Shown here one piece after another: positions 49,267-60,448 of a DNA stretch of 64,000 nucleotides. This DNA comes from Membranipora membranacea (lineage: Eukaryota; Bryozoa; Gymnolaemata; Cheilostomatida; Membraniporidae), in contig OU612066.1 of NCBI GenBank assembly GCA_914767715.1, positions 10,919,001 through 10,983,000 of the forward strand, in the 5' to 3' direction. Below the pieces are notes generated by a model that saw only the letters and a list, made by a program, of their open reading frames with translations, was not told the DNA's origin and did no database searches. The position numbers were made by a program, and so were the translations under genes. The number at the start of each line of letters is the position of its first letter. Within the stretch, counting starts at the first letter, position 1.

Positions 49267-50574
49267 TCAGTATATTCTCATCTCACATACAAAGCTGTTT
49301 TGATCTGAACAGAATTGATCATCCCACTGTACAGCATGTTTAGTCTGAGTCCATATGGCTAGACAGTTCTGGCTTCCTTTATAGTTATCGGGGTTACCAG
49401 AGCTCCAGAATGTGTTTGACCCCATGACATCCCAACTGCTTCCACTTTTCCAAAACCACTTGTTTCCCAGTCTCTTTCCTCCAAGCCAAATGTTTCCAAC
49501 ATCGGCTAAAAATCAAAGCGAAGCATTGTAGATATGCATCCATGTTAAAAGTGCACCCAATTCAATCTGTCACAGAGTTAGTTACTTTAATCTTGTCAGG
49601 TCATTTAAAAATTGCTGTTAAAAGAACCAGATTCAAGTCCTAGTCCTAGTCCATAGAGGATGTTGATGCTTTAAAGTTTAACTCCACCTATGTAGGAAAT
49701 AGCTTGCTATTAATGATTAAATTATGGCTGATCAATGTAATCCGTTATCAGCTCATAAAATTCTTCCAACTCACAAACAAGTTTCTGTTACATGCAAAGC
49801 AGCTTAATCATATCAAATCACTTACCGTGTAATACAACTCTCATACCGCTGATGAATATCAGCTCAGCTGAAGATCTCACAGATGCCAAGTTTCCTCCAT
49901 GAGCAACACATCGACTCTGAGCAATATCCCATGTTGCTTTGTCATTAGGAAAGAACCGGTAACAGGTGGTCCCTGTACCGGTGTTAAGAGCCACCCAGTC
50001 ACTCCCACATCCTGATAAAACAACAATGTTTGTTGTATTAGATAATTTCTCTTCGTTGGAAGATTTGGACATGTTAGGAAAGTATATTCAGAGACCGATC
50101 AAGTTTGTGAAAGGACATTTTCATATAGCTGTAACCAGCCAGACACATTGGGAATGTTATGGGCACTCTTACGCGCTTTAAAATGAAAGGGATGAACTTT
50201 CACTGATATGAAATTAACATTGTTAACACAATTTGTATGTATAGCCTTAAAACATCGATTAGAACTTCCATAATTTTACAATAAAAGAAGGCATTGGGAA
50301 AATAAATTTGATAGTTTGCACTGGTTAGGTTGAAAGGTAAACACCACACATGGTTTAAATTTATTCTGACTTTTTTAGTGCAATACTGAGGGCTGGGATC
50401 CTGATAGTGGGTTCTTTACGCCATGTAATGATAGAACTTTTGGTATCTGGTTAAATATTTGGAAGATATACTACTATTTCAAAAACCAGTTATACAATAG
50501 CAAGTAAGGGTCTTACCTGTGCTAACCACAATAACAGCACAGAGAACAGCGAGTACAGCGTGCATGTGAGCCAT
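49267..50574 (-). CDS. Secreted C-type lectin, left-arm copy
   Basis: Three coding exons on the - strand: 50574-50517 (signal peptide MAHMHAVLAVLCAVIVVST), 50011-49826 and 49505-49267, in phase, 160 aa. One long-form C-type lectin domain with six cysteines: GCGSDW, TTCYRF and SRCVAHGG in exon 2; QNCLAI, QFCSD and FVCEM in exon 3. Family landmarks: NLASVRSSAELIFI, IWLGGKR (WIGL position), GNPDNY at the EPN/QPD sugar-choice site, and WDD at the WND calcium site. NPD and WDD are both near-canonical, so calcium-dependent glycan binding is possible. It differs from the right copy at a few residues (SSWDVM here, SNWDAM there). It is a likely secreted recognition protein, but the ligand is unknown. 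Confidence 0.85.
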
Positions 50575-50888
50575 AGTTCTGTTAGTAAAGTAAAAGTACA
50601 CAAGTGAGAACAGGAACATGGGAATGATGCTTAGCATTACAGTGTTACGCAGTTAGATGATATTTTACAATTGTTTTTATGCAACGTTGAACTAAAGAAA
50701 TTCCTATTCACTTAATGATGACGACGATAACAGGACACAACATCGACTAGAATCAGAGAAAGAATAGTTCTTGTGCTACTCAATTAATTCTATTATTATT
50801 CCTCACCTGTAAACAATAAGTAATTACACAAGTGCTTCACTCTCAGATCCCTAGAAGGAGGTGATTTGATAAGACTTCTTAGCTCCGA

Positions 50889-50895
50889 TTTTATA
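50889..50895 (-). promoter_or_regulatory. TATA box of the left lectin gene
   Basis: TATAAAA read on the - strand, about 315 bp before the start codon. The sequence after it ends in TTTACAG|GTGAGG at about 50808, a donor for a 5' UTR intron. The mirrored right copy has the same arrangement. Confidence 0.5.
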
Positions 50896-51276
50896 GTCCT
50901 TAGTACATAGCGCCCTCATCATGTGAGACTAATTAGGTAGTCATACAAATATGTGGTGAAATGAAATCCAATTAATTTGTCCAAGTAACCAACAGTCAAC
51001 AAAAATTCCTCAGAGTGCACATTCTACAATGGTCTTGATACATGGATAATTTACACTACATACTCAATGATAAGGATGATAACAGAATAGTTCTTAAGTG
51101 CTACTCAATTAGTTATAATATAACACCTCACCTGTGAACAAATTGGTAATTTAATTAAGTGTTTCTCTGTCAGATTCCCAGATTCCAAGACAAAGGTTGG
51201 AATTGAGAATTATTCGCAGTGGAAGTTGGCTGCTGTTGTTTCATGGCTAGATCAGCTACCAAATTTCTGACTAGAG

Positions 51277-51510
51277 TTGGGCTGTCAGAGAGAACTCAAA
51301 CAAGCCACAAAAAGCATAGTACCTGAGGCAGAAAGCGCATCTGCATGGATTTGGCAGGACAAGGGAATTGGATTTGAAAGGACAGTTATCATTCATTGTC
51401 TTCCATCCACACGCAATGTTAATCTACACCTCATCTCAATATTATTCTCGAACAATTTGGCACCGTCAAAGGACCTTACAAAACCAGTCATATCTTACTT
51501 GCGGTACTGA
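51277..51510 (+). pseudogene. Unrecognised coding fragment, left-arm copy
   Basis: It carries RELKQATKSIVPEAESASAW and further residues up to FERTVI, the same peptide as in 57291-57584 on the other strand, but the reading frame upstream is broken just before it. The sequence looks protein-derived (amphipathic, no repeats) but I do not recognise the family. It is embedded in the 5' flank and satellite of the lectin arm. Confidence 0.3.
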
Positions 51511-52900
51511 AATCACACAAAGTAGAGATTCCAACCATGATAAATAAGGGTAGCAACTGTAATTAATTGTTGTTGAGACAAATACTCTTGTTTGAAAGAG
51601 CATGATATTATCTTGTTGCAGATACCCCTCAAGGAGACCACAATCCACATGCAACGCTAACCTAATCATCACTTTATATTATTCTCAAATAATTTAGCAT
51701 GATTGAAAGAAGGTCATAAAATCAGTGATATCCATAGACATCGATACATAGATGCCTAACCAGTATTTGCGGCTTCTATTTTTACTGGTTAACCACAATC
51801 AGTGGTGGGGATAGCCTGATTTCTTGATGAATTTCAATGTCCAGAAAAAAAATTCTGTTACACCCAGATAGTAGTAAGGATAGTGGGTTAGTTCTTCAGC
51901 TAGTCCATTTATTTCATTCTTGAAAGCAACCCTACCACTGATTTTGTATATACAGGCGATTGGCGGAAAGCGGGATGACTCCCAAGAGCGGTCTAGGTTT
52001 CTATTGGCTCTATTTCTATGGTCATATCTGACTTGAGGTACAGTTATCACAAATAATAGAGATTCCTGGTTATGGTTATGACCGGTTACTCCATCGACAG
52101 TGCCAAATTATTTGGAGTAACCGGTCATAACCAGTCTTAACCAGTCTGTCAAAACCAGTCATATCGCATTTGCGGTACTGAAATCACACAAAGTAGAGAT
52201 TCCAACCATGATAAATAAGGGTAGCAACTGTAATTAATTGTTGTTATGACAAATACTCTTGTGCGAAGATGATGATCTTATCTTGTTGCAGATTCCCCTC
52301 TAGGTGACCACCATCCTTATACAAGGCTAACCTAATCCTCACTTTCATACTATTCTCAAATAATTCAGTTACGATCAAATGAGGTTATAAAATGAGTCAA
52401 ATCTGACTTGAGGTACAGTAATCACAAAAAAATAGAGATTCCAATTAATTGTTGGTAAGATAAATACTCTTTTACGTTGGTTATGATCTCATCTTGTAGC
52501 AGTTATCATTCATTGTCTTCCATCCATATGCAATGCTAACCTACACCACATCTCAATATTATTCTCGAACAATTTGGCACCGTCGAAGGAGCTTACAAAA
52601 CCAGTCATATCTTACTTGCGGTTCTGAAATCACACAAAGTAGAGATTCCAACCATTATAAATAAGGGTAGCAATTGTAATTAATTGTTCTTGAGACAGAT
52701 ACTCTGGTGCGATGATTATGATCTAATCTTGTTGCAGTTACCATTGATTGTCTACCATCCACATGCAATGCTAATCTACACCTCATCTCAATATTATTCT
52801 AAAATGACGCAGGAAGGAGGTTGTAAAACCAGTCATATCTGACTTGCGGTACAGAAATCACAAATTAATTAGAAATTCCTGCGGTGCTATTTGATGGTAG
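51380..52900. repeat. Array of about 230-bp repeats, left arm
   Basis: Units repeat CATATCTTACTTGCGGTACTG, AAATCACACAAAGTAGAGAT, GGGTAGCAACTGTAATTAAT, GAGACAAATACTCTTG and CAATATTATTCTCGAACAAT at intervals of roughly 210-240 bp where intact. The stretch 51700-52080 interrupts the array and is not found in the right arm. A short inverted repeat, GGTTATGACCGGTTACTCCA and its complement, lies at about 52070-52130. Confidence 0.8.
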
Positions 52901-53298
52901 TAACTGTAATTAATTATTGCTGAGACAAATATTCCAGTGTGTAGATTCTGCTCTTATATTAGTCTGAGACCCCCCCCCCCGACTCTCGCCCACCGCCCTA
53001 CGGCCCCCGGCTTATATTGTTCTCATGATGTTCTGGCTATCCCAACCTCGGCTGTACCAGTTGACACTTGACAATCAAAGATTTTGTGCTGGCTCTCTAG
53101 AGTTATTCAAATCATTCATGTAAAATTGTACCAGTTGACGCCATTATACTATATTTCTATTCATATGGATCAACGATTTTTATTTCGTACCCAGAAAGCT
53201 ACTTTTTTTAATATCCATGATTTTAAATATTACTCGCTTGATATCCCCAATCCCACAGTCCATACACATACGTAATATTTTCAAACAGAAATCACAGA

Positions 53299-53794
53299 AA
53301 TAGACAGTTTTCTGAGCTCTTATTTATGCCGCAATTCGGAGTTGTCCTCTCTCCAGTTTGGTACTTTTAACCCACTGAAAGAGGGTTATCTTGAAAACCG
53401 CAAATGTTAGGATAAAAATGAAATTTGATTCAGAGTCTGCACCATTGAAAACCCTGTGGGACAGGGTTTCAAAATCATTGGAGGCTTGAATGTTGATATA
53501 TCTTAATTTTAATGACGAAACTCATGAAAAATTCTGCCAAATTGTCCGCAAAACAGGCAAAAAATGCTATAATTGACTATCCAAATACTAAAATTATTTT
53601 CCAAACTATTACCATATGAGTTTTCAATGCTGCAGATTCTGAATCAAAAATAATTTTCATCCTATTATAAGCGGTTATCAAGATAACCCACTTTTCAGCA
53701 CGTTTTCCCTGTGCGGCCTGGGTTAAAAGTACCAAACTGGAGAGAGGACAACTCCGAAAGGAGGCCTAAATCAGAGCTCAGAAAACTGTCTATT
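53299..53794. mobile_element. 496-bp inverted-repeat element, left arm only
   Basis: AATAGACAGTTTTCTGAGCT and its complement mark the ends. Inside, GGAGTTGTCCTCTCTCCAGT and TTGGTACTTTTAACCCA are also mirrored, giving arms of about 100 bp. The right arm at about 55270-55295 lacks it and has a short unrelated filler there. No target duplication is clear. Confidence 0.7.
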
Positions 53795-53989
53795 GCGCAC
53801 ATAACCCATCCATTTTTGGGAATGTTTGAGGGCGCCAGAATTGACTAAAGATTAGTATTCACTGGATATTGTGAATCTTAACTCCTTGGTAGATAGAATT
53901 TACCATTTGAAAAAGTTAAATTGGTTCTTTACATGATAAATGTTGGGCAACCAGGGAATTGGAAATGACAGTAAGCAGAAGCCACCAAG

Positions 53990-55080
53990 CCAAGAAATTT
54001 GTAAAAACCGGAAAATCAGGATAAGGAAAACTTATCAATAATTGACCCGAAATCTTACCCTCTCAGACTTGCTTGTAAACTCATTTCCAGATTCCCGACT
54101 ACACCCTCAAATCAGATGCAGAATATATGCTTCCTATCAGGCTGATTAAAAATTGCATTTTGCCAAAAATTCTGAAAAAAGCGGAAAATTCGGATATGGA
54201 AAAATTTATCAATATTTGTCCAGAAAACTAACCCTCATAGATTTGCTTGAAATCCCATTTCAAGGTCCCAAACTAGGCCCTCAACTCAGAAGCAGAATAG
54301 ATGCTTCCTATCAGGCTGACTAAAAAAGTTTGTATTTTTCCAAGAATTTTGGAAAAACCGGAAAATCCGGATAAAGAAAAATTAGGTAAATTCGCGCCCT
54401 TGGTATCTATATTAAATAATCATTAATCATAATCATTTTCATGGGGAAATCCAACTGAATAGATTTTATGATTAGGTATACGGTTTTTCAATGATATTGA
54501 TATGAAACTTAGAATTATCTCCTCATTGGTAATAGGGAGACAACTTGAATTAAGTTGGATTCAGTTGGATTTCCCCATGAAAATGAATATGATTAATGAT
54601 TATTTAATATAGATCCCAAGGGCGCAAATTTACCTAATTTTTCTTTATCCGGATTGTTATAGCGGTAACGCTCTACCAAATTGCACAAGCTAAATCCCTG
54701 GCAATATATAAAGAGAAATACATATATCGCACCAATTGACTATCATCTTTTGGCAATGCTTAACTATACCTCTCTTGCATCTAATTCTCAAATATTTGTG
54801 CGCAATGAGAAGAGGATATAAAACCAGCCATGTCTGATTAATGGTATAGAAATCACAAAAAGTTAGAAATTTCTTCCATGATATGTAATGAGAGCCTCTG
54901 TAATTAATTATGCCAGACACGTCTGGGTCAATCAGTGTGATTGTGATGTCTCACCATAACTCACAGAGTTACTCTTCAGCATAGGCATTTTTTACACAAC
55001 ATATACTCTCCCTTGTAATATCGCCTAACATAGAACACAAAGTCCTGGTGCAGTATGCTATGTAGTAGGATTTGGTGCTT
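53990..55080. repeat. Asymmetric centre of the palindrome
   Basis: It holds about two satellite units (53990-54385), an inverted repeat at 54383-54636, and non-matching sequence 54650-55080. Part of the latter (ACCAAATTGCACAAGCTAAA at 54676) also occurs in both arms at about 40805 and 60540. So the centre is built from pieces of the same repeat families. Confidence 0.7.
54383..54636. mobile_element. 254-bp inverted-repeat element at the fold of the palindrome
   Basis: TAGGTAAATTCGCGCCCTTG and its complement extend about 75 bp (…ATTTTCATGGGGAAATCCAA). The flanks are mirrored too: CCGGATAAAGAAAAAT on the left, ATTTTTCTTTATCCGG on the right, so complementarity continues about 16-18 bp into satellite sequence on both sides. 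Confidence 0.75.
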
Positions 55081-56485
55081 GGTGGCTTCTGCTTACTGTC
55101 ATTTCCAATTCCCTGGTTGCCCAACATTTATCATGTAAAGAGCCAATTTAACTTTTTCAAATGGTAAATTCTATCTACCAAGGAGTTAAGATTCACAATA
55201 TGCAGTGAATACTAATCTTTAGTCAATTCTGGCACCCTCAAACCATTCCCAAAAATGGATGGGTTATGTGTGAAATTTCTCTTTAAACATGTGATTTCTG
55301 TTTGATAATGTTACGTATGTGTATGGACTGTTGGATTGGGGATATCAAGTGTGTAATATTTAAAATCATGGATATTAAAAAAAGTATCTTTCTGGGTACG
55401 AAATAAAAATCGTTGATCCATATGAATAGAAATATAGTATAATGGCGTCAACTGGTACAATTTTACATGAATGATTTGAATAACTCTAGAGAGCCAGCAC
55501 AAAATCTTTGATTGTCAAGTGTCAACTGGTACAGCTGAGGTTGGGATAGCCAGAACATCATGAGAACAATATAAGCGGGGGGGGGGGGCTGTAGGGCGGT
55601 GAGCAAAAGTCTGGGGGGGGGGGGCTCAGACTAATATAAGAGCAGAATCTACACACTGAAGTATTTGTCTCAGCAATAATTAATTACAGTTACTACCATC
55701 AAATAGCACCGCAGGAATTTCTAATTAATTTGTGATTTCTGTACCGCAAGTCAGATATGACTGGTTTTACAACCTCCTTCCTGCGTCATTTTAGAATAAT
55801 ATTGGGAAGAGGTGTAGATTAGCATTGCATGTGGATGGTAGACAATGAATGGTATCTGCAACAAGATTAGATCATAATCATCGCACCAGAGTATCTGTCT
55901 CAAGAACAATTAATTACAATTGCTACCCTTATTTATAATGGTTGGAATCTCTAGTTTGTGTGATTTCAGTACCGCAAGTAAGATATGACTGGTTTTGTAA
56001 GCTCCTTCGACAGCGCCAAATTGTTCGAGAATAAAATTGAGATGTGGTGTAGGTTAGCATTGCATGTGGATGGAAGACAATGAATGATAAATGCTACAAA
56101 ATGAGATCATAACCAACACAAAAGAGTATTTATCTTACCAACAATTAATTGGAATCTCTATTTTTTGTGGTAACTGTACCTCAAGTCAGATTTGACTAAT
56201 TTTTTTGTAACCTCATTGATCGTAACTTAATTATTTGAGAAAAGTATGAAAGTGAGGATTAGGTTAGCCTTGTATAAGGATGGTGGTCACCTAGAGGGGA
56301 ATCTGCAACAAGATAAGATCATCATCTTCGCACAAGAGTATTTGTCTCAACAACAATTAATTACTGTTGCTACCCTTATTTATCATGGTTGGAATCTCTA
56401 CTTTGTGTGATTTCAGTACCGCAAATGCGATATGACTGGTTTTGACAGACTGGTTAAGACTGGTTATGACCGGTTACTCCATCGA

Positions 56486-57187
56486 CAGAGTAAGGATATA
56501 CAGAGGGACACTTCAATGATAGTTATAGTGCCTGTGGTTTTTGATTCACTGGGGGAAAATTGTGCACAGCTGGATGCCAAAAACTCATTATCTCTATATG
56601 TTATAATGGTATTTTTCTTGCAGACATCCCTACCTTTGATGGGCCATAATTCATTCTGTATTTATCCTAAAGACTGATTTCCACTTTTGTTGGAATGTCC
56701 AGCATTCAACCTATACACCATATTGTTGTCAGTTTTTGCTAGGATTCATAGGCTAAGAGTAATCCAGGTTTTTAAAATGAGTTTTTTCATATAGATTTAC
56801 ATGTGACAATTGATAGACAGCTTGTCATGAAAATTAGGAAATGTCCGTGCATTGACCTAAGCCCCATGTAAATCTATATGATTAAACTCATTCTAAAAAC
56901 CTGGATTACTCATAGCCTATGTATCCTAGCAAAAAATGACAACGATATGGTGTATACCTTGAAGATTGGACATTTCAGAAAAGTTGGAAATCAGTCTTTA
57001 GGATAAATACAGAATGAATTATGACCTATCAAAGGTGGCTATGTCTGCATGACAAAACTCCACTGTAACTTATATATATATATTCTGAAATTGGCAGGTG
57101 GCCAGATTGATGAATTTCCCCCAGTGGATTAAAACCGCAGGCACTATAACGATCATTGAAGTGGCCCCTCTGTATATCCTTACTCTG
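56486..57187. mobile_element. 702-bp foldback element, right arm only
   Basis: CAGAGTAAGGATATACAGAG and its complement open arms that stay complementary for most of the element: CACTGGGGGAAA/TTTCCCCCAGTG, AATCCAGGTTTTTA/ TAAAAACCTGGATT, and the loop-side CATGTAAATCTATATGA. No coding capacity. Its left neighbour ATGACCGGTTACTCCATCGA is also the stem sequence of the short inverted repeat at about 52070 in the left arm. Confidence 0.8.
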
Positions 57188-57290
57188 TGATGATATCATG
57201 CTCTTTCAAACAAGAGTATTTGTCTCAACAACAATTAATCACAGTTGCTACCCTTATTTATCATGGTTGGAACCTCTACTTTGTGTGATT

Positions 57291-57584
57291 TCAGTACCGC
57301 AAGTAAGATATGACTGGTTTTGTAAGCTCCTTTGACGGTGCCAACTTGTTCGAGAATAATATTGAGATGAGGTGTAGATTAACATTGCGTGTGGATGGAA
57401 GACAATGAATGATAACTGTCCTTTCAAATCCAATTCCCTTGTCCTGCCAAATCCATGCAGATGCGCTTTCTGCCTCAGGTACTATGCTTTTTGTGGCTTG
57501 TTTGAGTTCTCTCCCTGACAGCCCAACTCTAGTCAGAAATTTGGTAGCTGATCTAGCCATGAAACAACGGCAGCCAACTTCCAC
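57291..57584 (-). pseudogene. Unrecognised coding fragment, right-arm copy
   Basis: Longer open frame than the left copy: MEVGCRCFMARSATKFLTRV, then GLSGRELKQATKSIVPEAES and ASAWIWQDKGIGFERTVI. After that it runs into repeat sequence. I do not recognise it. The left copy has a small indel just before RELKQ, so this is the older, less damaged version. It may be a fragment of a host gene or a transposon protein caught in the repeat. Confidence 0.35.
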
Positions 57585-57907
57585 TGCGAATAATTCTCAA
57601 TTCCAACCTTTGTCTTGGAATCTGGGAATCTGACAGAGAAACACTTAATTAAATTACCAATTTGTTCACAGGTGAGGTGTTATATTATAACTTATTGAGT
57701 AGCGCTTAAGAACTATTCTGTTATCATCCTTATCGTTGAGTATGTAGTGTAAATTATCCATGTATCAAGACCATTGTAGAATGTGCACTCTGAGGAATTT
57801 TTGTTGACTGTTGGTTACTTGGACAAATTAATTGGATTTCATTTCACCACATATTTGTATGACTACCTAATTAGTCTCCCATGATGAGGGCGCTATGTAC
57901 TAAGGAC

Positions 57908-57914
57908 TATAAAA
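57908..57914 (+). promoter_or_regulatory. TATA box of the right lectin gene
   Basis: TATAAAA lies about 320 bp before the ATG. About 80 bp further on, TTTACAG|GTGAAG at 57996 is a likely donor of a 5' UTR intron, with the acceptor TTACTAACAG just before the ATG at 58229. Confidence 0.5.
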
Positions 57915-58228
57915 TCGGAGGTAAGAAGTCTTCTCAAATCACCTCCTTCTAGGGATCTGAGAGTGAAGCACTTGTGTAATTACTTATTGTTTACAGGTGA
58001 AGAATAATAATAGAATTAATTGAGTAGCACAAGAACTATTCTTTCTCTGATTCTAGTCGATGTTGTGTCCTGTTATCGTCATCATCATTAAGTGAATAGG
58101 AATTTTTTTAGTTCAACGTTGCATAAAAACAATTGTAAAATATCATCTAACTGCGTAACACCGTAATGCTAAGCATCATTCCCATGTTCCTGTTCTCACT
58201 TGTGTACTTTTACTTTACTAACAGAACT

Positions 58229-59543
58229 ATGGCTCACATGCACGCTGTACTCGCTGTTCTCTGTGCTGTTATTGTGGTTAGCACAGGTAAGACTCTTACT
58301 TGCTATTGTATAACTGGTTTTTGAAATAGTAGTATATCTTCCAAATATTTAACCAGATACCAAAAGTTCTATCATTACATGGGGTAAAGAACCCACTATC
58401 AGGATCCCAGCCCTCAGTATTGCACTAAAAAAGTCAGAATAAATTTAAACCATGTGTGGTGTTTACCTTTCAACCTAACCAGTGCAAACTATCAAATTTA
58501 TTTTCCCAATGCCTTCTTTTATTGTAAAATTATGGAAGTTCTAATCGATGTTTTAAGGCTATACATACAAATTGTATTAACAATGTTAATTTCATATCAG
58601 TGAAAGTTCATCCCTTTCATTTTAAAGCGCGTAAGAGTGCCCATAACATTCCCAATGTGTCTGGCTGGTTACAGCTATATGAAAATGTCCTTTCACAAAC
58701 CTGATCGGTCTCTGAATATACTTTCCTAACATGTCCAAATCTTCCAACGAAGAGAAATTATCTTATTTAACAAGCATTGTTGTTTTATCAGGATGTGGGA
58801 GTGACTGGGTGGCTCTTAACACCGGTACAGGGACCACCTGTTACCGGTTCTTTCCTAATGACAAAGCAACATGGGATATTGCTCAGAGTCGATGTGTTGC
58901 TCATGGAGGAAACTTGGCATCTGTGAGATCTTCAGCTGAGCTGATATTCATCAGCGGTATGAGAGTTGTATTACACGGTAAGTGATTTGATATGATTAAG
59001 CTGCTTTGCATGTAACAGAAACTTGTTTGTGAGTTGGAAGAATTTTATGAGCTGATAACGGATTACATTGATCAGCCATAATTTAATCATTAATAGCAAG
59101 CTATTTCCTACCTAGGTGGAGTTAAACTTTTAAACATCAACATCCTCTATGGACTAGGAAAACTGCCGCCTTCTTGAATCTGGTTCTTTTAAATGCAATT
59201 TTTAAATGACCTGACAAGATTAAAGTAGATTACTCTGTGACAGATTGAATTGGGTGCACTTTTAACATGGATGCATATCTACAATGCTTCGCTTTGATTT
59301 TTAGCCGATGTTGGAAACATTTGGCTTGGAGGAAAGAGACTGGGAAACAAGTGGTTTTGGAAAAGTGGAAGCAATTGGGATGCCATGGGGTCAAACACAT
59401 TCTGGAGCTCTGGTAACCCCGATAACTATAAAGGAAGCCAGAACTGTCTAGCCATATGGACTAAGACTAAACATGCTGTACAGTGGGATGATCAATTCTG
59501 TTCAGATCAAAACAGCTTTGTATGTGAGATGAGAATATACTGA
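58229..59543 (+). CDS. Secreted C-type lectin, right-arm copy
   Basis: Exons 58229-58286, 58792-58977 and 59305-59543; 160 aa. Same architecture as the left copy: signal peptide of about 20 residues, then one six-cysteine C-type lectin domain with IWLGG, GNPDNY and WDD. Exon 2 is identical between copies; exon 3 carries a few replacement changes (SNWDAM, TKTKHAV). AATAAA at 59562 is the poly(A) signal. Both copies are open with intact splice sites, so both may work. They are transcribed away from each other from the palindrome centre. An ATG at 58731, in the intron, opens into exon 2 but would lack the signal peptide, so I did not use it. Confidence 0.85.
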
Positions 59544-60110
59544 ACCTGACACCTTGAATGAAATAAAAGTGTTATGAAATGTAAATTGTTTATTTTCACA
59601 AAATATATTTGAAATTAAGCTGCCAAATTATGCATATTCAGCCAAACCGCAATCTGATTTCTGAGTTGGCCGTCATCAATTTAGAATTTGTGCACTCAAT
59701 GATGATTTTGACATCATAATCTCCAGGAAACAAGTCTGATTAGAATATAAGCAATGTTTTATATCATGCAGTGGTATCAGCACTCCTCATCAATCTAATT
59801 AACATCGCAGTTCACATGTTATCTACTCATATTATGCTTTTCATTACACAACTCGATAGATGCTTGGAGTAATAGGGGCACCTAGTGCAATAGGTTAGTG
59901 AGCTGCATATTAATAGACAGGTCACTGGATGGAATCCCGGTGGTGACAGTTTTTAGTTTTGAGATGCTCAAGTGACGGAATTGAGCTTTAAAAGTAGGAT
60001 TGAGTGAAGGGAGGCTCGACAACAAAATGCAAGCAATAGGGAATAGAAATGATATAGATATATGAAAGGTGAATATCCATCCATGAGATTGAAATTGAGA
60101 CAATAATATA

Positions 60111-60448
60111 CCCTATAGGAGTTAAATTTAGCTAGAGTTTAATTTCGCTGGTAATAAATTTCATTAGTACTAAATTTCGCTAGTAGGCTTACTAGTGAAA
60201 ATTAAAAAAAAATGTTTAAGCTGGGATTCGAACCCAGGGCATAAGCCTCCATCTGATTGCAAGGCAGACACTAAGACCACTCCACCACACTACCTTGCAT
60301 GCTAAGATGAAGTGTATTCCTGTATAATTGTACATTGTTTATGAAACTATGGTGAGTGAGTTTAATTTAAGATACACTAAATTTCGCTACTAAAGCAATA
60401 ACGCGAAAAGCGAATCCTAAATGCCGCGAAAACTAAACTCCTATAGGG
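60111..60448. mobile_element. 338-bp inverted-repeat element with tRNA-like core, right arm only
   Basis: CCCTATAGGAGTT...and AACTCCTATAGGG mark the ends; TTAGTACTAAATTTCGCTA and CTAAATTTCGCTACTAA are further mirrored pieces. The left arm at about 40930 has the uninterrupted sequence. No clear target duplication was seen. Confidence 0.75.
60221..60292 (-). other. tRNA-like segment with long variable arm
   Basis: On the - strand: GGTGGAGTGGTCTTAG fits an A box, CTGGGTTCGAATCCCAG is a perfect T arm with B box, and TCTGCCTTGCAATCAGA is an anticodon-like hairpin. The segment between the anticodon and T arms is long, as in class II tRNAs. The flanks (GGTAGTG and CTTAAAC) do not pair as an acceptor stem, so it is probably a tRNA-derived element, not a tRNA gene. 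Confidence 0.6.

Larger units (their letters stand above)
37610..53990 (+). repeat. Left arm of a giant interrupted palindrome
   Basis: From the satellite through a lectin gene to about 53990, this segment is the reverse complement of 55080-62770, apart from private insertions. Matching blocks: 38590-41263 with 59780-62105, 49031-51700 with 57190-59780, 52100-53290 with 55280-56470, and 53800-53990 with 55080-55270. Left-only insertions are 39711-40494, 41264-49030 and 53299-53794. The lectin second exon is identical in the two arms and the third differs at a handful of bases. Confidence 0.85.

Noticed and set aside
51799-52050. Possible gene in the left-only stretch of the lectin arm
   Set aside because: An 83-residue frame without domain, splice logic or a counterpart in the right arm.
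53084-55502. Paired 63-residue open frames, one in each palindrome arm
   Set aside because: They exist only because the arms are inverted copies. The peptide is low in complexity, has no domain, and lies in repeat-rich DNA.
58731-58985. Open frame starting in the lectin intron and running through exon 2
   Set aside because: It would lack the signal peptide and run past a good donor. The mirrored frame in the left arm has the same cause.
60221-60292. Working tRNA gene
   Set aside because: A and B boxes and two arms are good, but the acceptor stem does not pair and it lies inside an inverted-repeat insertion.
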